Assembly (NCBI GenBank): GCA_002334915.1
Contig: DDCQ01000110.1
Location: 1-41,762, forward strand
Length of the DNA stretch: 41,762 nucleotides
Source of the DNA: Porticoccaceae bacterium UBA2002
Lineage (GTDB): Bacteria; Pseudomonadota; Gammaproteobacteria; Pseudomonadales; Porticoccaceae
Direction: 5' to 3'
A program made the position numbers and the translations under genes. This document shows positions 8,525 to 16,663 of the stretch, piece by piece. How positions within the stretch are numbered: the stretch's first letter is position 1; every line of letters begins with the position of its first letter. Under the pieces are notes generated by a model. The model made no database searches, was not told where the DNA came from, and was given only the letters and a program-made list of their open reading frames with translations.

Positions 8525-9049
8525 ATGTTTTTCGCTGATACGATGGCGGAAGTTGGGAAGTTTATGGATTCAGGCGGCATGGTCCTTTGGGCCATTGTTG
8601 TCCTGCTATTCGTTATGTGGACTCTCATCTTCGAACGCATGTGGTATCTCCGATCCAGTGTAGGCGTTGATGTCCAGGCTGCAATTAATGCTTGGGAAGA
8701 CCGTGGTGAGCGCAAATCAAAACGCGCCCACCAGATTCGGGAGAAACTTATTTCCGAAGTCAGCATCAAGATCGACGAGAACCTGATGATGATCAAAACT
8801 CTGGTTGCTCTGGCACCCCTGTTTGGGCTGTTGGGCACAGTAACCGGCATGATCGTGGTCTTCGACGTTATGGCATTCACTGGTGGTGGCGATGCCAAGG
8901 CAATGGCCGGCGGTGTTTCTCAGGCAACTGTGCCGACTATGTCGGGAATGGTTGCTGCGCTTTCAGGCGTATTTGGCCTGACCTATGTCGAGCGCTCTGC
9001 TGAGCGAGAGAAGCATCTATTGGAAGACCATTTGACCATGGATCACTAA
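8525..9049 (+). CDS. exbB: ExbB-family proton channel protein (ExbB2)
   Basis: ExbB forms the pentameric inner-membrane core that, with ExbD, converts proton-motive force into TonB movement. The 174-residue product has three membrane segments: about residues 19-40 (MVLWAIVVLLFVMWTLIFER), 92-118 (LVALAPLFGLLGTVTGMIVV) and 138-158. The GLLGTVTGMI and AMAGGVSQA signatures are those of the MotA/TolQ/ExbB family. It follows the TtpC-like gene by one base. An inverted repeat lies between it and exbD. A TolQ or MotA role is less likely given the adjacent exbD and tonB. Confidence 0.93.
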   Translation: MFFADTMAEVGKFMDSGGMVLWAIVVLLFVMWTLIFERMWYLRSSVGVDVQAAINAWEDRGERKSKRAHQIREKLISEVSIKIDENLMMIKTLVALAPLFGLLGTVTGMIVVFDVMAFTGGGDAKAMAGGVSQATVPTMSGMVAALSGVFGLTYVERSAEREKHLLEDHLTMDH

Positions 9050-9054
9050 TTGGA

Positions 9055-9076
9055 GCCTGCCTGGTTTCAGGCGGGC
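9055..9076 (+). repeat. intercistronic hairpin between exbB and exbD
   Basis: GCCTGCCTG (9055-9063) and CAGGCGGGC (9068-9076) pair over nine bases, with one G-U pair, around a GTTT loop. No T-run follows, so it is not a classical terminator. It lies in the only sizeable gap within this otherwise tightly packed operon. It could be an RNA processing or stability element that sets the ExbB to ExbD ratio. Confidence 0.55.
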
Positions 9077-9094
9077 GTCCCTTGAGAGAGAACT

Positions 9095-9499
9095 ATGCGC
9101 AACAGAACAAATAAAGCAAAACCGCAGGGTGAGACGATCGATCTGACCCCAATGCTTGACGTGGTTTTCATTATGCTGATCTTCTTTATTGTGACAGCAT
9201 CGTTTATCAAGCTGCCTGGTGTTGAGGTCAACAAGATTGACGCCAATACGGCGAGTTCCTATAAAAAGGTAGGTATTCTGGTGGCCATTAGCGAAAACAA
9301 TGAATACTGGATTGATAAAAAGCGCGTTGAAACTACTGCGCTAAAACTCAATCTAACTAGATTGTTCAATGAGAACCCAAAGGGTGGCATGGTTATCCAG
9401 GCCGACAATGAATCTGACATTGAAACAGTTGCCAAGGTAGCTGATATCGCACGCGATATTGGTATTAACCCGGTAGCTATTTCTGTAGAAAACGACTGA
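9095..9499 (+). CDS. exbD: ExbD-family biopolymer transport protein
   Basis: The 134-residue product has a short cytosolic N terminus, one membrane helix and a periplasmic domain, as expected of ExbD. The motif LTPMLDVVFIMLIFFIVTASF contains the membrane Asp (Asp22) equivalent to the proton-carrying Asp25 of Escherichia coli ExbD. The C-terminal part (QADNESDIETVAKVADIARD) resembles the ExbD/TolR periplasmic fold. GAGAGA upstream serves as ribosome binding site. It is nine bases from tonB. Confidence 0.94.
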   Translation: MRNRTNKAKPQGETIDLTPMLDVVFIMLIFFIVTASFIKLPGVEVNKIDANTASSYKKVGILVAISENNEYWIDKKRVETTALKLNLTRLFNENPKGGMVIQADNESDIETVAKVADIARDIGINPVAISVEND

Positions 9500-9508
9500 G
9501 TTAATAGT

Positions 9509-10114
9509 ATGGCTGCAATTAGAGTTAGTGTTTCTGCCGCACTAGGGATCTTGGTTACCTTTGCGTTGATTGTCTTGATGTACAAGCTGATCGATTCGGG
9601 CAACAAAGACCTAGATGAAAAAGAAGCCTTTAAGATTCCAGACTTTCTTCATGTCGACAGACAATTAACCGAAAACTCGAAGAATACTGAGGTTGAAAAA
9701 CCAGAAGACCCGGAGACCCCTCCACCGGAAATTCCGGAGGAAAATCTGGAGTTTGAAGTGCCAGAAAATGCCGTGAGCATGGCGGCACCAGCTGCTGGTG
9801 GTAATCTCAGCATTGGCAATTCAGGCTTTGCACGTGATTCGGACTATATTCCGGTGTATGTTCCTCAGCCCCAGTATCCTCGCAGAGCGCAAACGCGCGG
9901 CAAAGAGGGTTACGCTGTGGTCGAGGTGATTATTACCACCACCGGTGGTGTTCGCGATCCGGTTATGGTCGAAGAATGGCCCGAGGGATGGGGTTTTGGT
10001 CGCGCGGCAATCAAGGCGGCCAACAAGCTCAAATATAACCCGAGAGTGATTGATGGTCAGGCCCAGGAAGTTCCGGGTGTGCTCTACAAATTCACCTTCC
10101 AGATGGCCAAATAG
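9509..10114 (+). CDS. tonB: TonB-family energy transducer (TonB2-type)
   Basis: TonB spans the periplasm and contacts the TonB box of outer-membrane receptors to drive uptake of siderophores, haem and other ligands. The 201-residue product has one N-terminal membrane anchor (about residues 7-27). A short Pro/Glu-rich linker follows (about 62-90, with ETPPPEIPEEN). The C-terminal TonB domain (about 115-201) includes PQYPRRAQTRGKEGYAVVEV and the terminal YKFTFQMAK. The linker is much shorter than in the classical TonB of Escherichia coli, as is usual for TonB2 proteins. No receptor gene is nearby, so the substrates are unknown. Confidence 0.93.
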   Translation: MAAIRVSVSAALGILVTFALIVLMYKLIDSGNKDLDEKEAFKIPDFLHVDRQLTENSKNTEVEKPEDPETPPPEIPEENLEFEVPENAVSMAAPAAGGNLSIGNSGFARDSDYIPVYVPQPQYPRRAQTRGKEGYAVVEVIITTTGGVRDPVMVEEWPEGWGFGRAAIKAANKLKYNPRVIDGQAQEVPGVLYKFTFQMAK

Positions 10115-10123
10115 GGGAATCAG

Positions 10124-11488
10124 ATGTTTAAAAGCACAAAATTCTTAGCCGTATTTGGCGCCGCCTTCCTGTTGCCTCTGATGGTAACTGTGGCAGATCC
10201 CCAGTCGGTACTCAGTACCAGCGCTGTGGCTGCCGAAGAGAAGAAAGAGCCAAAGTATAAAGACGTAAAAACCCGTCAGCGTCAGTCTGTTGGTGCGTCA
10301 TGTGCCAAGGCGCTGGAAAAGGTACAGGTTGTTCTGGAAGAAGAGAACTGGTCCGAGTCCCTTAATATGCTGGTTAATATTGAGAACAGCTCCAAGACCT
10401 GTAAGTCTGACTACGAGCAGACCCAGATTTGGAAGTTTAAGGGCTATATCTACTATTCTTTGGATGATTTTAATGGCGCTATCCGCGCTTACCGTCAGGT
10501 AATCAACGGCGCTGGCACTCCTCCAGAGCTGCGTCTGGATACCCGCTACACCCTGGCTCAGCTTTACACCGTAGAAGAAAAATATGCTCTGGCAGCCAAA
10601 GAGCTAGAGACCTGGATGAGCGAAGCAACCATTATTGGTAATGATGCCCGCGTATTATTGGCGCAGATTTACTATCAGTTGAATCGCAAAGCCGAGTCTC
10701 TGAAGATGCTTGAGGCCGCTATCAGCGATGTGGAATCCAAAGGGATTCTTCCCAAGGAGGGCTGGTGGGGATTGCAGCGTGTGCTCTATTACGAGAAAAA
10801 TAACTACAAGCTTGTGGTTAGTATTCTTGAAAAGCTGGTCACTCACTATCCCAAGTGGACCTACTGGAAGCAGTTAGGTGGCATGTACGGCGAGCTGGAG
10901 CGTGAAGATGATCGCCTGGTTGCCACTGAAGTCGTGTATATGAATAACCAGTTCGATAAAGAGAGCCAGGTTATGAGTATGGCCTATATGTTTTTGGGCG
11001 CTGAGGTTCCCTATCGTGCAGCTCGAGTTATCGAGAAAGGTATTAACGACGAAATTATTGAGCGCAATGCCAAGAATCTTGAGATTCTGGGTACAGCCTG
11101 GTATCAGTCAAAAGATCTGAAGCGCGCACTTAAAGCGCTGGAAAGTGCTTCCAAGTACTCGGACACAGGTAATCTGCAATCACGTCTTGCAGGTATCTAT
11201 CTGGACCTGGGTCGTGACAAAGAAGCCTATCGAGCATCACAACGGGCTGCAAAAAAAGGTGGTGTTAAACGCCCCGATGCCAACTATCTAGTGATGGGTA
11301 ATGCTCTGATCAATATGCATTGCTATAAGGATGCGATCAAGGCCTTCCAGAAATCACTCAAGGCGGCTAAAGACAAGAAGAGCAAGAAGTACCCTCAGCA
11401 GTGGATTCGCTACGCGGATACAGAGGGAACTCGACTGGGCAAGCTTCGTGATGTAGGTGCCAAGGTGCCTAGCTGCAGCAAAGCTTAG
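10124..11488 (+). CDS. TPR-repeat periplasmic protein of the TonB2-type operon
   Basis: The 454-residue product has an N-terminal hydrophobic stretch (about residues 7-25) with possible cleavage near VAAEE. Helical repeats matching tetratricopeptide units cover most of the rest, for example around YIYYSLDDFNGAIRAYRQVI, YALAAKELETWM and LKRALKALESASKYSD. It is probably periplasmic. A TPR gene closes the equivalent TonB2 operons of Shewanella and Vibrio relatives, where it is thought to assist energy transfer to receptors; its exact role is inference. Gap to tonB is nine bases, and a strong terminator follows 23 bases after its stop. Confidence 0.85.
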   Translation: MFKSTKFLAVFGAAFLLPLMVTVADPQSVLSTSAVAAEEKKEPKYKDVKTRQRQSVGASCAKALEKVQVVLEEENWSESLNMLVNIENSSKTCKSDYEQTQIWKFKGYIYYSLDDFNGAIRAYRQVINGAGTPPELRLDTRYTLAQLYTVEEKYALAAKELETWMSEATIIGNDARVLLAQIYYQLNRKAESLKMLEAAISDVESKGILPKEGWWGLQRVLYYEKNNYKLVVSILEKLVTHYPKWTYWKQLGGMYGELEREDDRLVATEVVYMNNQFDKESQVMSMAYMFLGAEVPYRAARVIEKGINDEIIERNAKNLEILGTAWYQSKDLKRALKALESASKYSDTGNLQSRLAGIYLDLGRDKEAYRASQRAAKKGGVKRPDANYLVMGNALINMHCYKDAIKAFQKSLKAAKDKKSKKYPQQWIRYADTEGTRLGKLRDVGAKVPSCSKA

Positions 11489-11511
11489 TCGCAGCCCTGG
11501 CTCGACAAACT

Positions 11512-11546
11512 AAAAAGCCCGGCATCAAGATGCCGGGCTTTTTTTT
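11512..11546 (+). terminator. intrinsic terminator, probably bidirectional
   Basis: AAAAGCCCGGCAT pairs perfectly with ATGCCGGGCTTTT around a CAAG loop, followed by eight T in total. On the minus strand an A-rich to T-rich inversion allows it to stop ilvD transcription too. It sits between the convergent TPR gene and ilvD. Confidence 0.95.
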
Positions 11547-11573
11547 ATGCACTCACTTTAGGCGCGGATAAGT

Positions 11574-13409
11574 TTAAAGCTGAGACAGGTCTCTTACTGC
11601 ACCTTTGTCGGCACTGGTCGCCAGCTTGGCATAGGCTTTAAGGGAGGCGGTCACTTTGCGCGGACGCTCTTCAACGGGCTGCCAGCCCTTTTTATCCTGT
11701 TCCAGGCGACGAGACTCAAGCTCGGCATCAGACACCAATACATCGATACTGCGACTGGGAATATCAATGCGAATCCTGTCGCCCTGACGCACCAGACCAA
11801 TATTACCGCCCGCACCAGCCTCTGGCGAAACATGGCCAATTGATAGCCCAGAGGTACCTCCAGAAAACCGACCGTCGGTAATCAGTGCGCAGGCCGCACC
11901 CAGATTCTTGGACTTGATATAGCTGGTGGGATAGAGCATTTCCTGCATACCTGGTCCGCCTCGCGGGCCCTCGTAGCGAACGATTACCACATCACCTGCC
12001 TTCACTTCATCATTGAGAATACAGGCCACCGCCTCATCCTGACTTTCGGTAATAAAGGCGGGTCCCTCAAACACATGGATAGACTCATCTACCCCAGAGG
12101 TTTTAACCACACAGCCATCTGGAGCCAGATTGCCGGTCAATACCGCCAGACCGCCCTCCAGACTAAAGGCATTTTCCAGATTGCGAATACAGCCTCGCTC
12201 GCGATCTGCATCCAGAGAAGGCCATCTGGTGCTCTGGCTAAAGGCCGTCTGAGTAGGAATGCCAGCCGGACCTGCTTTATAAAAAGTCTTAACCTCTTCG
12301 CTAACATTGCCGCTGACGATATCCCATTTATCCAGCGCTTCTTGAAGACTGGACGAATGCACGGTTGGCAGGTCGCCATGAATTAACCCGGCGCGATTCA
12401 ATTCGGCAAGAATACCCATAATGCCACCGGCGCGGTGCACATCTTCAACATGATACTCCGGCGTACTGGGGGCCACTTTACACAGCTGTGGCACTACCCG
12501 TGACAGACGATCAATATCGGCCATATCGAATTCAATGCCGGCCTCTTGTACCGCTGCCAGCAAATGCAGAATCGTGTTAGTGGAGCCGCCCATGCAGATA
12601 TCCAATGTCATGGCATTTTCAAAAGCCTTAAAGTTAGCAATTGAGCGCGGCAGTACAGAGTAGTCATCCTGTTCGTAGTGCTGGCGAGCCATCTTGACGA
12701 TGGTACGCCCGGCTTCCTGAAAGAGTTCACGGCGATCTGAGTGAGTGGCCAGAACTGTACCATTGCCGGGCAGGGAGAGTCCCAGCGCCTCGGTCAGACA
12801 GTTCATTGAGTTGGCGGTGAACATACCAGAGCAGGAGCCACAGGTGGGGCAGGCAGAGCGCTCATATTCGGCGACTTTCTCGTCACTGGCTTTGTCGTCC
12901 ACCGCAATCACCATGGCATCTACCAGATCGAGCTTATGGTCTGCCAGTTTTGTCTTACCTGCTTCCATGGGGCCGCCGGAGACAAAGATCACTGGAATAT
13001 TAAGGCGCATCGCGGCCATTAACATACCTGGAGTAATCTTGTCACAGTTAGAAATACACACCAGTGCATCGGCACAGTGAGCATTGACCATATATTCCAC
13101 CGAGTCAGCAATCACATCCCGTGAAGGCAGAGAATAAAGCATGCCGTCGTGGCCCATAGCAATGCCATCGTCCACGGCAATAGTATGGAACTCCCGGGCG
13201 ATACCGCCGACTTTGGCAATTTCTGCGGCCACCAGATCCCCCATATCCTTGAGGTGCACATGACCAGGCACAAACTGGGTGTAGGAATTGGCAATGGCGA
13301 TCATCGGCTTATTAAAGTCATCGTCTTTCATGCCAGTGGCCCGCCAGAGCGCACGGGCGCCCGCCATATTGCGGCCTTGGGTGGTAGTGTGCGAGCGATA
13401 CTTGGGCAT
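11574..13409 (-). CDS. ilvD: dihydroxy-acid dehydratase
   Basis: IlvD converts dihydroxyisovalerate and dihydroxymethylvalerate to the 2-oxo acids of valine and isoleucine, using an iron-sulphur cluster. The 611-residue product matches the Escherichia coli enzyme closely from [20 protein letters not shown] onward. Cluster ligand cysteines are visible as Cys122 (SNCDKITPG) and in the [11 protein letters not shown] block (Cys187, Cys190, Cys193), and GGRFSGG-type [15 protein letters not shown] is near the end. I placed the start at 13409 because the family N terminus begins there and AAGAGA lies upstream; an in-frame codon ten triplets earlier adds no conserved sequence. It follows argA by 51 bases on the same strand. 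IlvE, the last step of the pathway, is encoded at 19611-20540. Confidence 0.97.
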   Translation of the reverse strand: MPKYRSHTTTQGRNMAGARALWRATGMKDDDFNKPMIAIANSYTQFVPGHVHLKDMGDLVAAEIAKVGGIAREFHTIAVDDGIAMGHDGMLYSLPSRDVIADSVEYMVNAHCADALVCISNCDKITPGMLMAAMRLNIPVIFVSGGPMEAGKTKLADHKLDLVDAMVIAVDDKASDEKVAEYERSACPTCGSCSGMFTANSMNCLTEALGLSLPGNGTVLATHSDRRELFQEAGRTIVKMARQHYEQDDYSVLPRSIANFKAFENAMTLDICMGGSTNTILHLLAAVQEAGIEFDMADIDRLSRVVPQLCKVAPSTPEYHVEDVHRAGGIMGILAELNRAGLIHGDLPTVHSSSLQEALDKWDIVSGNVSEEVKTFYKAGPAGIPTQTAFSQSTRWPSLDADRERGCIRNLENAFSLEGGLAVLTGNLAPDGCVVKTSGVDESIHVFEGPAFITESQDEAVACILNDEVKAGDVVIVRYEGPRGGPGMQEMLYPTSYIKSKNLGAACALITDGRFSGGTSGLSIGHVSPEAGAGGNIGLVRQGDRIRIDIPSRSIDVLVSDAELESRRLEQDKKGWQPVEERPRKVTASLKAYAKLATSADKGAVRDLSQL

Positions 13410-13460
13410 GGCGATTCTCTTATTCAGTGTTGGTAACAATTTGTTGTGGGTAGCAGGGCT

Positions 13461-14765
13461 CTAGATGTCTTTGCTAAAAATTCTTGAGTTGCGCTGATAA
13501 TTATACAGCGACTGTTTTTGCGCAGGAAGATCAGTCACCTGCGCCTCCACAAATCCGCGCTCCAAAAACCAGTGCGCAGTCTGAGTAGTAAGCACAAACA
13601 ACTGTTTTAAGCCTTTCTGCTGAGCATTCTCGACAATGGCATCAAACAGCCTTGAGGCTATACCCTGGCCATGAAACTCCCCATGGGTCGCCACACAGGC
13701 CAGCTCTCCCACCTCGTCAGCTGCTGTTGGATACAGCGCAGCGCAGCCCAGCAGAACCCCCTCTGGGTGCACCACTAGCATAAAGCGCGATATCTCGGCT
13801 TCCAGCAATTCACGAGAGCGCTTAACCAGTACCTGCTGCTCTTCCAATGGTGCAATCAGTTCGATAATACCGCCCACATCATCGATGGTCGCTGAACGAA
13901 TCACCTCTGAGTGATCTTTCATTACCAGAGTACCACTGCCATCACGGGTAAATAATTCGCTCAGCAGGCTGCCATCTTCGGCACAGCTCACCAGATGGAC
14001 TCTGTCCACGCCCCTGTCACAGGCCTGATGGGCCGATGCCAGCATCTGCTGCTCGGCGCTGTGGACCGATACATCCCTGAGACTCTCCAGCTCTGGCAAT
14101 GACAGGGCGCGCACCAGGCTGTTATCGCGCAGAACGCCTCTGGCCTCAGTCATTAAAATAAGTTTCTCGGCCTTCAGTGCCACAGCAACCTGCGAGGCTA
14201 AATCCTGATAGCTGAGATTAAAGGCCTCACCGGTTGGCGAAAAGCCAATCGGTGAAATCAATACCAGAGAGCCCTGTTGTAACTGGGAATCAATAGCCGC
14301 TCCGTCTATGCGGCGAACCTCTCCAGTGCGCTGAAAGTCGATACCATCGCGCACGCCAACCGGTTTGGCGGTAATAAAGTTGCCGCCAATCACCCTGACC
14401 CCAGCACCGTGCATGGGAGAGTTGGGCAGGCCCATAGACAGCTCTGATTCAATCTGCAGGCGAGTGGCCCCCACTGCCTCTTTGACGCACTGTATGGCAT
14501 CGCCATCGGTAATTCGCAGGCCCTGACTAAACTCACTTTTAATTCCAGACAGCGCCATGCGCTGCTCGGTCTGGGGGCGCGCACCATGGACCAGAACCAC
14601 ACGGATACCCAGGCTCTGCAGCAGGGCAATATCGTGCACCGTACTGTGAAAGTTGCCATGCAAAACCGCATCACCGCCAAGGGCGATAACAAAGGTCTTG
14701 CCTCTGTGGGCATGGATATAGGGCGAGGTCTGACGAAAGAACTCTACATAGCCGTTTTCAATCAT
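13461..14765 (-). CDS. argA: N-acetylglutamate synthase (amino-acid acetyltransferase)
   Basis: ArgA makes N-acetylglutamate from glutamate and acetyl-CoA, the first step of arginine synthesis, and is normally feedback-inhibited by arginine. The 434-residue product has an N-terminal amino-acid-kinase domain (about residues 20-280, with VVLVHGARPQTEQRM and SPIGFSPTGEAFNLS). A C-terminal GNAT domain follows (about 290-425, with ELACVATHGEFHGQGIASRL). This fused layout is that of the classical gammaproteobacterial ArgA. The start at 14765 (MIENGYVEFFRQTSPYI) matches the family. No Shine-Dalgarno is seen; instead a TATAAT lies six bases before the ATG. It is probably cotranscribed with ilvD. Confidence 0.95.
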   Translation of the reverse strand: MIENGYVEFFRQTSPYIHAHRGKTFVIALGGDAVLHGNFHSTVHDIALLQSLGIRVVLVHGARPQTEQRMALSGIKSEFSQGLRITDGDAIQCVKEAVGATRLQIESELSMGLPNSPMHGAGVRVIGGNFITAKPVGVRDGIDFQRTGEVRRIDGAAIDSQLQQGSLVLISPIGFSPTGEAFNLSYQDLASQVAVALKAEKLILMTEARGVLRDNSLVRALSLPELESLRDVSVHSAEQQMLASAHQACDRGVDRVHLVSCAEDGSLLSELFTRDGSGTLVMKDHSEVIRSATIDDVGGIIELIAPLEEQQVLVKRSRELLEAEISRFMLVVHPEGVLLGCAALYPTAADEVGELACVATHGEFHGQGIASRLFDAIVENAQQKGLKQLFVLTTQTAHWFLERGFVEAQVTDLPAQKQSLYNYQRNSRIFSKDI

Positions 14766-14771
14766 GCCGCG

Positions 14772-14780
14772 ATTATAGCA
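14772..14780 (-). promoter_or_regulatory. extended -10 box immediately before argA
   Basis: On the minus strand TGCTATAAT reads as a perfect -10 with the TGN extension, and only six bases separate it from the argA ATG (14765). A transcript would start at or near the A of the ATG. The -35 region (CTGTTT, 16-base spacer) is weak, as is common with extended -10 promoters. Confidence 0.5.
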
Positions 14781-14878
14781 TGAGCCGCCCTGCAAACAGC
14801 CCCGGAGTTGCAGATGCTGAGCGGAAAGCGCAGATTCATACTAATGTTAAAGGACAGTGATACAAATGGAGTTCAACT

Positions 14879-16645
14879 ATGCATCAACTCAAAACTCGGG
14901 GTAAAAGGCTACATCTTGGCTGGCTGCTCAAGGAACTAGTACTTGATGGCACCTTAACCCAGGCTGATGCCAACAGTATTGCCGCCAAGCAGCGCAGTGC
15001 AGACGAGGCTCTGGTGCATCCGCTGGAGATTATTGCCAGCAGACAGTGCTGCCATGCTAAGACTAGCGAGCCCCTGAGCGTTACCGCCCTCTGCCAGTGG
15101 TTGGCGGCCAGAGTCGAGTTGGAGTTTGCAGCCCTGGATCCCTTAAAGATCAATGTGCCGGCGGTCACTGCAGTGATGTCCTTTGCCTATGCCCAGCGCT
15201 ACGGCATTCTCTGTATAGAGGTCAATGCCACTGAGCTGGTAGTTGCAACCGCAGAGCCCTTTGATCAAAGCTGGATAGAGAGTCTGGAGCAGACCTCCCA
15301 TAAAACCCTGCGCAGGGTGCTCGCCAAGCCGGGAGATATAGAAAAATATCGGCTGGAGTTCTATTCACTGGCCAAGTCAGTGTTTGGAGCCGGGACTGCC
15401 AAGACCGCAGCCGGTATGGCCGATTTTGAGCAGTTGCTTGAGGTGGGCAAACTAAAGGACCCGGATGCCCAGGACCAGCATATAGTGAATATTGTCGACT
15501 GGCTGCTGCAATATGCCTTTGAGCAGCGGGCCAGTGATATACATCTGGAACCCAGGAGAGATAAAGGCAAGGTGCGTTTTCGTATCGATGGCATTCTCCA
15601 TCTAGTCTACGAGCTGCCAGACAATGTAATGACCGCCATGGTCAGCCGCCTAAAAATTCTTGGGCGTATGGATCTGGCGGAAAAGCGCCGCCCCCAGGAT
15701 GGTCGTATTAAAACCGTCGCGCCCAATAGCAAAGAGGTAGAGCTGCGGCTATCCACTATGCCCACTGCCTTTGGCGAGAAACTGGTGATGCGCATATTTG
15801 ACCCTGAGGTATTACTGCGCAACTTTACTCAACTGGGTCTGGTCGATCAGGATTATATTCACTGGCGAGCTATGACGCTGCGCTCCCACGGCATTGTTCT
15901 GGTCACAGGACCCACGGGCTCCGGCAAGACCACTACCCTGTATTCCACCCTAAAAAGTCTGGCCGAAGAAACTGTCAATGTGAGTACCATCGAAGACCCT
16001 ATCGAGATGGTGGTCGACGCCTTTAATCAAAGCCAGATACAACCGGCCATCGACTTTGATTTCGCAGCTGGTATTCGCACCCTGATGCGCCAGGACCCGG
16101 ATATTATTATGGTGGGTGAAATTCGCGACCGCGAGACCGCCGAGATGGCTGTTCAGGCTGCACTGACCGGCCATTTAGTCCTGTCCACACTGCATACCAA
16201 TGATGCCCCCAGCGCCATCAGCCGATTTCTGGATCTGGGTATGCCTGCCCATCTGCTAAAGGCAACCCTCAACGGCGTTATGGCCCAGCGCCTGCTGCGC
16301 ACCCTGTGCCTGAGTTGCCGCGTAGAGGTGGCGCCAGATCAGCAGGCCTGGCAGGAATTGGTACAGTCACACCAGTTGCCGATGCCAAGCAGAATTTATC
16401 AGCCCGGAGGCTGTTTGGACTGTCGCAACACTGGTTATTCAGGTCGGCAGGGTGTTTATGAAATAATGCCCCTCAGCAAACCACTAATAAAAACTATTAG
16501 CGCCACTGGCGATATACAATCCCTGCGTGACAGGGCAGTTAAAATAGGTATGGTGCCACTGCGCCTGGCAGGTGCGGAAAAGGTAATCAGAGGTATTACG
16601 TCGATAGAGGAGGTAATGCGTGTGACGCCTGAACCTGAGAGCTAA
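14879..16645 (+). CDS. GspE/PulE/PilB-family secretion or pilus ATPase
   Basis: This is a hexameric-type ATPase of the family that powers type II secretion and type IV pilus assembly. The 588-residue product has an N-terminal MshEN/GspE-N-like region (about 1-170). The ATPase core has Walker A GPTGSGKT (344-351), an Asp box and Walker B with DPDIIMVGEIRD (406-417), and TGHLVLSTLHTND. A zinc-binding tetracysteine (C477, C480, C512, C515) is present, as in GspE and PilB. AATGGAG provides the ribosome binding site. No gspF, gspD or pilus gene is in the window, so it is an orphan here, 18 bases before glnE. Its machine (pilus, T2SS or MSHA-like) cannot be decided. Confidence 0.9.
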   Translation: MHQLKTRGKRLHLGWLLKELVLDGTLTQADANSIAAKQRSADEALVHPLEIIASRQCCHAKTSEPLSVTALCQWLAARVELEFAALDPLKINVPAVTAVMSFAYAQRYGILCIEVNATELVVATAEPFDQSWIESLEQTSHKTLRRVLAKPGDIEKYRLEFYSLAKSVFGAGTAKTAAGMADFEQLLEVGKLKDPDAQDQHIVNIVDWLLQYAFEQRASDIHLEPRRDKGKVRFRIDGILHLVYELPDNVMTAMVSRLKILGRMDLAEKRRPQDGRIKTVAPNSKEVELRLSTMPTAFGEKLVMRIFDPEVLLRNFTQLGLVDQDYIHWRAMTLRSHGIVLVTGPTGSGKTTTLYSTLKSLAEETVNVSTIEDPIEMVVDAFNQSQIQPAIDFDFAAGIRTLMRQDPDIIMVGEIRDRETAEMAVQAALTGHLVLSTLHTNDAPSAISRFLDLGMPAHLLKATLNGVMAQRLLRTLCLSCRVEVAPDQQAWQELVQSHQLPMPSRIYQPGGCLDCRNTGYSGRQGVYEIMPLSKPLIKTISATGDIQSLRDRAVKIGMVPLRLAGAEKVIRGITSIEEVMRVTPEPES

Positions 16646-16663
16646 ATCAACCACAGCAAAGAG

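Noticed and set aside
8284..8898. 204-codon open frame antisense to the TtpC-like and exbB genes
   Set aside because: It spans two well-supported genes on the other strand and reads as low-complexity Ser/Arg-rich sequence.
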